From: an uncultured Clostridia bacterium
GTDB taxonomy: Bacteria > Bacillota > Clostridia > Christensenellales > CASEPJ01
Reading direction: 5' to 3'
Length of the DNA: 5,114 bases
Assembly: GCA_949289715.1 (NCBI GenBank)
Contig: CASEPJ010000235.1
Span: 1 to 5,114, forward strand
Shown here: positions 1 through 5,114 of the stretch, piece after piece
How positions within the stretch are numbered: position 1 is the stretch's first letter
Layout: every line of letters begins with the position of its first letter
Made by a program: the position numbers and the translations under genes
The notes under the pieces: generated by a model
Seen by the model: the letters and a program-made list of their open reading frames with translations, nothing else
Told to the model about the DNA's origin: nothing
The model's database searches: none

Positions 1-3000
1 AAAAATTGCTACTTATGCTACACTTGAACAAGAAATGGAAATAGCAATTGCTGAAGCATTGGCAGATAATAATTATTCTCAAGATTTGCAATATGATGTA
101 TACGGAATATACAGCATAGTCAAATATTGGATTGAAAACGAAATTATTGCTGCAAATGAAGACGGAACGGTTGACATTGATAATGTTATAGTCAATACCG
201 AAAAATTCCATACCGAAGAAGTCAGAACGCTTGTTGCATTCTATGTAAAAGAAGCTGTTACGACTATTCAGGCTGCAACGACTTACGAGCATACCGAAGG
301 TGAATTAGAATTATGCTTACTTGATATTCTTAAATTCTACAGAGATAAAGTAAATCAGGTTGTTGTCGATTCGATAATTCCTTTGATTGAAGCTTTACCT
401 GAAATAGATACCGAATATACTTATGATTCTATGTCTTTAAGTGAAGATATTTTAGCTGAGATAGCTGAAATTAAAGTAACTTGGGACGATTTGACAGAGG
501 ATCAACAATCCATAATCAGCAAAGAACTTACCGATAAATTCAACAATGCTATAGAAAAATCTAGCGTTATAGCTGCTTTGAAAGCAGGAACGTATTTTGA
601 TAAGGACGAAAATTCACGTTTTGTTCTTAACGAAAAAGCAGATTTGGATTTATTGCTCATAGTTCTTAAAGTCGATGCAAATAACGTTTATGCCGATTAT
701 TACGATTATAACAATTCTGAATATAGTCTTAATACAGCATTGGTTATTGAAAGCGATTATGCTATGGTAAACGATGCTACAAGCGCTAATCCCGTTAAAG
801 TATATATTAACGGAGATAACGGTATTACCGTAAATAACGCTAAATTAACTATCGGCGGATTTGCTATTATAGCTGATATGTCAGAAGGCAAAGCTGCTGT
901 AACCTTGACAGGAACTGCACAGTTAGTAATGGGTGCAAAAGCAGGAGATGCAGCTTATATAGAAAATTCTTCTACCGGAGCTCCTCAATATCTTGTAAGT
1001 GCAGAAAGTACGACATCGGTTATTTTTGCAAGCGACAATGCTCAATTGCGTCATAACCAGACAAATATAGTAATGTTTAAGTTTGGCGAAGGTGCTTCTG
1101 TTGCAACTGTTGTAAAAGGTACGTTATCGCTTGAAAATCACTTAAAAGGTATTGTATTCACCGTTGTTTATAAAGATAAAGAGGTCGATAAAGTTCTCTA
1201 TACCGATTATGTAAGCTATAACGGAACATCAAAAGTTATATTACCTGCAAAAGATTACTATTATTATTCAGAATGGCAGTATGAGTCCGGTATGAAAGCA
1301 TGTGATGGCGATCCCGATAAAGGCAGAGGAGAAGCTGCAGAATATAACACATTATTAAACGTAACTTCTAATAACACTTTATTTGCCGTTTATGCTCCTA
1401 TTGAATATAAGATTACTTACGATTTAAGATCAGGTACTTGTAGCGAAACCCTGTTTACAACATATACCGTTGAATCCGATACAATAGCATTGCCTTTGAC
1501 ATATGCTATGGTTAGAAAATATTTTGTATTTGAAGCATGGTATGTAAATTCTGTTGCTCCCGAAAATAAAATTACTGAAATTGTTAAAGGTTCTCACGGT
1601 GATATAACTATAATTGCAAATTGGAATATCGATCCCGCTATAGAACTAATAATTAACGATTACCAGACGTTAAAAGAATTTGCAGAACTTACGCACGATC
1701 CTTATACCGATTTCTTCAGAACGGCAAGTTATGTAGTTAACGTTCCCGATGCAGGATTCGATATTATCGATAGTGGATTGGTATTTGATACAACAGGTAC
1801 AATTACCATCAATAAAGTTACGGATGATGCAAGAATCAGAGTTAACAATACGTTTACAATTAAAAATGCTACAGTTATCTCCGATATGTATGTTACATTC
1901 CTTGTAAATTCCGGTAATTTGATATTCAATAATGCAAATATAAACGTTAATAATACAAATGCTGCTTCGTTTGCAACAATTAGCAAATCTGCTGCAGTTG
2001 ATACTTCTATTGAACTCGTTGATACTACAATTACAACTAATGCATATTATGCTTTGGCTGTAAGCGGTGTAAATGGTAAAGTTAATATTAAGGGAAGTAC
2101 AATTAATGTTAATACTGTTAATTCTGTTAATGCTTCTATTGCAATTTTAATGAATAAAGGTCAGTCTTTGGATATTGACAGCGAATCCGTTATCAATATG
2201 AGCAGAGTAGGTACTTCTTCGGCTATGACACAAGCTATTCATATAGGAGACGGTTCCACAGCTATAGCTAACATCGCAGGTAAAATTGCTTTTGTAGGTA
2301 CTAACAGAACATATGCTGCAGGTGTAGTATTGTACGGTGCTCAAGGCACAGTCAATATTAGTGCATATATTACAGGATTTATTTACGGAACATTTATTCA
2401 AAACGGCACTGACAATACAACCGAAGGTTTGGTTATCAATTATTTTGATGGAACAACCGAAAATGTTTATGGTGCTGTATTTGCTAAAAATGTAACAGGT
2501 GCAACTCTTAATGCTAATAATTATACGTTTAGAGGAACGGCCGTTAAAGTTGATGAATACTTCGGTGTTATAACAGCATATAACTCTTCTAATAATAAAT
2601 TAGTATTTACAAATTCTGTTATTGAAAACGTATATCCTGAAGGTACTTATTCTGACTTGTTCTTGTTTAACTTTAGCGATACCACCGGAACAGTTCAAAT
2701 ACAGACTTCTACGTTAACGAATAATTCAAATAATTTAATGGTTATTTATAACAGAATGGATTGGGATCTGTTTGATGTTGCAACTGTCGACGATGAAAGC
2801 ACATTAACCGGTTATGTACATCAGGTTCGTTTCTATAATGAAGCAGGCGATGGATTATTATCTACTGTTTATGTTGCTCATAGAGGAGATGTAACTTCAT
2901 TAGCTCCCGAAGTTCCTGCAAAAGATTATTACAATCATGATAAGAACTTGTGGAAGATAAAAGGCGGAGAAGCTCTTACATCGTTGTCTGGAATTATCAA

Positions 3001-5114
3001 TTCCATAGATCTTGTTCCTGTATATGATCCTAATTTCTATACAATAACTAATGCTTCATCTGAAGACTTCAAAGGAAGCTTTAATGTAGATGCACAAGGA
3101 CAATATACTAAAGAAATTACAATTAAATTTGCAATGAACGAAGGTTATAAGCTTGATACGTTAAAAGTTTATACAGGATATGGTACTGAAACTCAAGCCG
3201 AAGTAACCGGAGTATTGGATACGGAAAACAACACATTTGTATTTACAATGCCTCATGAAAATGTAACTTTTGTTGCAACATATTTGTTGGCAAACGACGT
3301 ACAGGCAGCAATTGATGCAATTAATGCTATAGGCAATGTTACTTATACAGTTGAATCTAAGGACCTTATCGAGAAAGCAAGAGGACTTTATGACGCACTT
3401 GCTTCCGATACACAAAAAGCACTTGTAACGAATTACTCGATATTAGAAACTGCAGAAAATTGGTATGATTACCTTGGAACAACAATAGACAACTTCAATA
3501 GTTTCGTAAATGAAACATATTTGGAAGCTGACTATGAACCTGAACAATGGAAAGAAGTATGCTCGATTATTGAAACTGCAATTGAAAATGTTACGAACAC
3601 TTCTTCCGATAATACCGTTGTTGAAGGAATTATTGCCAAAGCTAAAGAAGATTTGGATGCAGTAGTTTCTATACTTGATACGGCAAAAGAAGACGCTAAA
3701 GACGAAATCGCATTATATAGAGATAATTTAATTGCTGCTTATAATTATTCTGACTCTGCAAAAGCATTAATGGAAGAATATATTGCATATGCAAACGATG
3801 ATATTATGGCTGCGGTTAATTCAATAGAATTGAAGAAAGTAATCGATACGGCAAAACGTGAACTTGATTCAGTTCCTACAATTAACGAAGAATTTACAGC
3901 TGCTAAAAAGCAAGCATTCAGCGATTTCGAATTGTATGTAGAAACTGTTGAAACAGCTAATAATTATATTGTCGATGAAAGTGTAATAACCGAAGCAAAT
4001 GCACTTATCGCTGCAGCAACGGATTTGAATACTTTGAATGATGCACTTTCCAAAGCAAAAGAAATGGTTAGAAGCGCTGTCTATGACAGAATGTTTGACG
4101 TAACATATTTAACTTACGATATGACAGGTGAAGTTGTAGATGAAGTTGTAATTTCCTTCAAGTATGGAACGAGTTTAGCTGAAATAGCTGAAACTATTAC
4201 CGCATCCGCAGATAATTTTGAAGGTGTTGGTGTAACATATAATTATGAATTTACTGGTTGGATTTACGAAGGCACAGTTCTTACTGGAAATATTACAATG
4301 GTAGCAGATTTTGATATCACTCCTGTTGAATATACAATCACTTATATGGTTGACGGAGAACAATATTCACAATATACAGTTGCATACGGTGCTGCTCCTG
4401 TTATTGAAGCTGCTCCTGTAAAAGCTGGTTATACATTTGACGGTTGGAGTGAAATTCCTTCTGTAATGCCTGCTGAAAATATTGTTATTAACGGTACGTT
4501 TACAATTAATGCTTATACAGTAGAATTCTTGAATTATGACGGAACGTTGTTACAGAGCGTTACTGTAAATTACGGTGGAACAGCTGAATATACTGCTGCT
4601 GAACCTACAAGAGCCGGAGATGCTCAATATACTTACACGTTCAAAGCTTGGAATAAAGCATTAACTAATATTACTTCGAATACAACTATTACAGCAGTAT
4701 TTGACGTAACGGTTAATACTTATACAGTAACGTTTGTAGGTTATAACGATGCTACTTTGAAGACAGAAAAAGTTGCATACGGCGCTTCTGCAACGGCTCC
4801 TTCATTAAGCGAAGTTACAGGTTATAATTTTGTTGGTTGGGATAAAGAATTTACGGCAGTCTTTGGTGATATGACTGTAACGGCTATTTACGAAATTAAG
4901 ACCTATACAGTAACCTTTGTTTCCGACGGAAATATAGTTTCAGTTCAAACGGTAGCTCATGGTGGCAATGCAACAGCTCCTACGGTAACTAAAGAAGGAT
5001 ATGACTTCACAGGTTGGAGCGGTTCATATGAAAATGTAACTGCCGATATAACCGTAACTGCTCAGTTTACATTACAGAATAAGATTGCTGAAGCTAAGAA
5101 TGAACTTTTAGATT
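1..5114 (+). CDS. Giant multidomain surface protein (adhesin/stalk-like), internal fragment, open at both ends
   Basis: The frame beginning at position 2 is open for 1,704 codons to base 5113, with no stop and no plausible gene boundary, so both termini lie outside the window. The product alternates all-helical segments, two beta-solenoid-like regions and several InlB/Flg_new-type beta-grasp repeats. Such mosaics are typical of secreted or wall-attached proteins of low-GC Gram-positive gut bacteria, where they form stalks that present binding domains. No catalytic motif was recognised. Cysteine is rare (4 residues), Asp and Glu are abundant, and no transmembrane segment is visible, consistent with an exported protein. 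Signal peptide, LPXTG or other anchor cannot be assessed. All 14 tryptophans are TGG, so the standard bacterial code fits. That it is one coding frame is near certain; adhesion or scaffolding is inferred from domain types, and the ligand is unknown. Confidence 0.93.
2..799 (+). other. N-terminal helical region of the fragment (residues 1-266)
   Basis: This stretch is rich in Ala, Glu, Leu, Ile, Asp and Lys with few Gly or Pro, and reads as a series of amphipathic helices, for example around residues 8-22, 31-47, 70-92 and 98-120. No named family was recognised for residues 1-120. Two of the protein's four cysteines aside, it carries only one (near residue 106). It is probably a continuation of a helical stalk that began upstream. 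From about residue 205 to 266 the sequence becomes richer in Asp, Asn and Tyr and appears to be a linker into the following beta region. The fold is inferred from composition and hydrophobic spacing only. Confidence 0.5.
368..556 (+). other. Helical 'ALPE ... LTEDQ' module (residues 123-185)
   Basis: The segment begins with a helix ending in IEALPE (residues 129-134), followed by a polar loop, a second helix, the motif LTEDQQ (164-169) and a final helix. This matches a small helical module common in large surface proteins of Clostridia and relatives, whose usual pattern is I-x-x-LP, then a helix, then (Y/W)-D-x-LT-x-(E/D)-Q, then a hydrophobic helix. A second copy occurs at residues 1100-1158. 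The function is presumably structural spacing. Recognition is by remembered pattern, not a profile search. Confidence 0.5.
800..1150 (+). other. First beta-solenoid-like region (residues 267-383)
   Basis: From residue 267 the composition switches to short alternating hydrophobic strands separated by Gly, Asn and Asp turns, starting with VYINGDNGITVNNAKLTIGG. Strand-turn units continue to about residue 383 with many Val, Ile, Ala, Ser and Thr and almost no helix-forming runs. This is the look of a short parallel beta-helix or solenoid. No catalytic residues of pectate lyases or similar enzymes are apparent. It is followed directly by an InlB-like module, the same order seen again at residues 553-1009. 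Confidence 0.5.
1151..1399 (+). repeat. Divergent InlB/Flg_new-like beta-grasp module 1 (residues 384-466)
   Basis: The module opens with an alternating strand (residues 384-390), has a second strand and turn, then PAKDYYYY (415-422), a Trp at 425, and ends on a strand reading TLFAVYAP. The order strand, strand, Pro-containing loop, aromatic-Trp, closing strand is that of Listeria-Bacteroides repeats, though the GW motif is reduced to EW. An insertion of about 30 residues after the Trp holds an Asp- and Gly-rich loop (435-444). It shares PAKDYY with the later module at residues 940-1009. Confidence 0.5.
1409..1624 (+). repeat. Listeria-Bacteroides (InlB B-repeat, Flg_new) repeat, canonical long form (residues 470-541)
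   Basis: The repeat begins KITYDLRSGT (470-479), continues through an ExDTIALP segment and an aromatic strand FVFEAWY in place of the usual F-x-GWY, then ITEIVKGSHGDITIIANW (524-541). This matches closely the long form of the Listeria-Bacteroides repeat known from internalin B and many Bacteroides and Clostridia surface proteins (ITYxLNGG ... GWY ... I ... GDITLxAxW). These small beta-grasp domains act as rigid spacers or ligand contacts outside the cell. The GW motif is AW here, and one Cys (480) lies just after the SGT turn. Confidence 0.8.
1658..2755 (+). other. Second, long right-handed beta-helix-like region (residues 553-918)
   Basis: A short helix at the start (YQTLKEFAEL, residues 554-563) resembles the capping helix that precedes many pectin-lyase-fold beta-helices. 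It is followed by about 350 residues of short strands with Asn, Gly, Thr and Ser turns. Coil starts of the type G-x-(V/L)-x-I can be read at residues 638, 668, 692, 720, 751 and 782, and again at 865 and 896, giving spacings of 24-31 residues, in the range of parallel beta-helix coils. Asn-rich turns (for example IFNNANINVNN near 641-651) fit Asn ladders. No catalytic Asp, Arg or His set was recognised, so a binding or structural role is more likely than polysaccharide cleavage. Confidence 0.65.
2819..3028 (+). repeat. Divergent InlB/Flg_new-like beta-grasp module 2 (residues 940-1009)
   Basis: The module starts with the strand HQVRFYNEAGDGLLSTVYV (940-958), then a Gly turn, a PEVPAKDYY loop (969-977), a Trp at 984 and a closing strand ending LVPVYDP. 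The order matches a Listeria-Bacteroides repeat with the GW motif replaced by LW. PAKDYY is shared with module 1 at residues 415-420, and both modules follow a beta-solenoid region, suggesting a duplicated solenoid-plus-cap unit. Confidence 0.55.
3035..3289 (+). repeat. Divergent InlB B-repeat (Flg_new_2-type) domain (residues 1012-1096)
   Basis: The domain begins FYTITNAS, contains the strand EITIKFAMNEGYKLDTLKV and ends FVFTMPHENVTFVATY. The combination of a G-Y-x-L-x-x-L-x-V segment and a C-terminal F-T-M-P-x-x-x-V-T-x-x-A-x-(Y/F) strand is the hallmark of the 'divergent InlB B-repeat' family found in bacterial surface proteins. It is one complete copy of about 85 residues, slightly longer than usual, and joins the second solenoid block to the helical stalk. 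Its role is presumably a structural spacer. Confidence 0.8.
3299..3475 (+). other. Helical 'YDAL ... QKALV' module (residues 1100-1158)
   Basis: A first helix with the core AAIDAINAIG (1102-1111) leads into VTYTVESK, then a helix KARGLYDALASDTQKALV (1125-1142), then NYSILETAENWYDYL. This is the widespread small helical module of Clostridia-type surface proteins (I-x-x-IG-x-VxYT-x-x-S-K ... AR-x-x-YDAL-x-x-x-QKALV-x-NY-x-x-L-x-x-AE). The match to that remembered pattern is nearly complete except that the usual LTDEQ reads LASDTQ. It begins the helical stalk. Confidence 0.7.
3485..3676 (+). other. FIVAR-like three-helix unit (residues 1162-1225)
   Basis: The segment reads as a first helix (1162-1173), the loop ADYEPEQWKEV (1176-1186), a second helix IIETAIENV, a short polar loop with a run of Thr and Ser, and a third helix EGIIAKAKEDLDAVVSI. 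The spacing and the loop of type Y-x-P-x-x-W followed by two helices ending in A-x-x-x-L-x-x-x-x-x-x-L fit FIVAR domains, three-helix units found in many Gram-positive surface proteins and carbohydrate-active enzymes, sometimes sugar- or protein-binding. A generic helical spacer is the alternative. Confidence 0.55.
3680..3880 (+). repeat. Helical stalk unit A (residues 1227-1293)
   Basis: The unit opens AKEDAKDEIALYRD, has a middle helix with EEYIAYANDDIMAAV and closes with a helix KKVIDTAKRELDSV. The same order (AK-x-x-A ... Y, then a helix containing I-x-A-A, then a helix with L or V-x-x-AK) appears in unit B that follows, so the two look like diverged tandem copies of a three-helix spacer of about 65 residues. 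No family name can be given with confidence. Composition is strongly acidic and Ala-rich, as in elongated surface stalks. Confidence 0.5.
3887..4081 (+). repeat. Helical stalk unit B (residues 1296-1360)
   Basis: The unit begins EEFTAAKKQAFSDFELYVE, continues with a helix EANALIAAA and ends LNTLNDALSKAKEMV. It aligns by eye with unit A: AK near the start, an aromatic Y about nine residues later, a middle I-x-A-A helix, and a final helix carrying AK. It ends the helical stalk and runs directly into the first of five tandem InlB-type repeats. Confidence 0.5.
4094..4327 (+). repeat. InlB-type tandem repeat R1 (residues 1365-1442)
   Basis: The repeat starts FDVTYLTYD and includes the strand and turn VVISFKYGTSL, a long loop, YNYEFTGW (Trp 1420) and the closing strand ITMVADF. 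This is the longest of five tandem copies, at about 78 residues. Its Y-x-Y-x-F-x-(G/A)-W centre resembles R3 rather than the GYxFxGW form of R2, R4 and R5, so the array contains two sub-types. Confidence 0.7.
4328..4510 (+). repeat. InlB-type tandem repeat R2 (residues 1443-1503)
   Basis: The copy begins EYTITYMVDGE, has YTVAYGAAP in the second strand, the motif AGYTFDGW (Trp 1482) and ends MPAENIVINGTFTI. This is a textbook short Listeria-Bacteroides repeat (Y-T-(I/V)-T-(Y/F) ... V-x-YG-x-x ... P ... GYTFxGW ... MP-x-x-(D/N)-(I/V) ... G-x-F). Such repeats occur in internalin B and in many gut bacterial surface proteins. Confidence 0.88.
4511..4717 (+). repeat. InlB-type tandem repeat R3 (residues 1504-1572)
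   Basis: The copy starts AYTVEFLNYDGTLLQSVTV, continues NYGGTAEYT, EPTRAGDAQYTYTFKAW (Trp 1550) and ends TTITAVFDV. The D-A-Q-Y-T-Y-T-F-x-x-W centre is the recognised longer variant of the repeat, common in gut bacterial proteins, in which extra residues precede the Trp and G is replaced by A. Confidence 0.85.
4718..4900 (+). repeat. InlB-type tandem repeat R4 (residues 1573-1633)
   Basis: The copy runs from TYTVTFVGYNDATL through VAYGASATAP and TGYNFVGW (Trp 1613) to MTVTAIYEI. It is the short GYxFxGW sub-type. Its first 17 bases after the opening Thr codon match those of R5 at 16 positions (4721-4737 against 4904-4920), indicating a comparatively recent shared origin for these two copies. 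Confidence 0.88.
4901..5074 (+). repeat. InlB-type tandem repeat R5 (residues 1634-1691)
   Basis: The copy runs from TYTVTFVSDGNIVSV through VAHGGNATAP and EGYDFTGW (Trp 1672) to ITVTAQFTL. It is the shortest of the five, at about 58 residues, and complete. The tandem array ends here, because the next residues turn helical. Confidence 0.88.
5078..5113 (+). other. Start of another helical unit, cut by the window end (residues 1693-1704)
   Basis: The last residues, NKIAEAKNELLD, leave the beta pattern of R5 and resemble the opening of stalk units A and B (A-x-AK-x-x-(L/A)). A further helical stalk unit probably continues beyond the window. Only 12 residues are visible, so this is tentative. 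Confidence 0.4.

Noticed and set aside
1729..1986. Reverse-strand open frame of 85 codons with a hydrophobic translation
   Set aside because: It lies wholly opposite the beta-helix coding sequence. Its hydrophobic residues are a reflection of Asn, Asp and Thr codons on the + strand, and it has no supporting context for a separate gene.
2147..2401. Reverse-strand open frame of 84 codons, Cys-rich
   Set aside because: It is antisense in codon register to the large gene. The many cysteines come from GCA and ACA codons read backwards, and the start would be TTG. No ribosome binding site or family resemblance was seen.
1658..2755. Pectate lyase or other polysaccharide lyase enzyme
   Set aside because: The fold type fits, but no catalytic or calcium-binding residue pattern of those enzymes could be found by eye, so only a fold-level call is made.
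3161..3415. Reverse-strand open frame of 84 codons, Cys-rich
   Set aside because: It shows the same in-register antisense effect, opposite the Flg_new_2-type domain and the start of the helical stalk.
4175..4363. Reverse-strand open frame of 62 codons
   Set aside because: It is a short antisense shadow opposite InlB repeats R1 and R2, with composition explained by the + strand codons.
4511..5074. DNA-level tandem repeat or CRISPR-like array
   Set aside because: The similarity is in protein sequence with a period of about 60 codons. DNA copies are diverged, with only short identical runs and no constant repeat and spacer structure.
1..5114. Mollicutes origin with TGA read as tryptophan
   Set aside because: All 14 in-frame tryptophans are TGG and no TGA occurs in frame across 1,704 codons.

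Overview
The window is the interior of one very large protein gene on the + strand. A single reading frame (codons starting at position 2) stays open from the first base to the last: 1,704 codons with no stop, no start context and no intergenic gap. Residue numbers below count codons from position 2 (residue n begins at base 3n-1). Both ends of the gene lie outside the window, so signal peptide, anchor and true length cannot be seen.

The predicted product is a multidomain, probably extracellular surface protein of the adhesin or stalk type. In order it contains: an all-helical region (residues 1-266) with one 'LT-x-D-Q' helical module; a first beta-solenoid-like stretch (267-383); a divergent InlB/Flg_new-like beta-grasp module (384-466); a canonical Listeria-Bacteroides (InlB B-repeat, Flg_new) repeat (470-541); a second, longer right-handed beta-helix-like region (553-918) with coils of about 24-31 residues; a second divergent InlB-like module (940-1009); a 'divergent InlB B-repeat' / Flg_new_2-type domain (1012-1096); a helical stalk (1100-1363) with one helical module, one FIVAR-like unit and two related three-helix units; five tandem InlB-type repeats (1365-1691); and the first residues of another helical unit (1693-1704).

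The organism is most likely a low-GC Gram-positive bacterium (Bacillota, Clostridia-like, gut-associated), inferred from A+T-rich codon use and this domain repertoire. All 14 in-frame tryptophans are TGG and no TGA occurs in frame, so nothing points to the Mollicutes code. Cysteine is very rare (4 in 1,704) and the protein looks acidic, both common in exported proteins of such bacteria.

No RNA gene, mobile element, CRISPR array, promoter, terminator or second gene is supported. The interest lies in the internal architecture: a solenoid followed by an InlB-like module occurs twice, and helical stalk units recur on both sides of an InlB repeat block.
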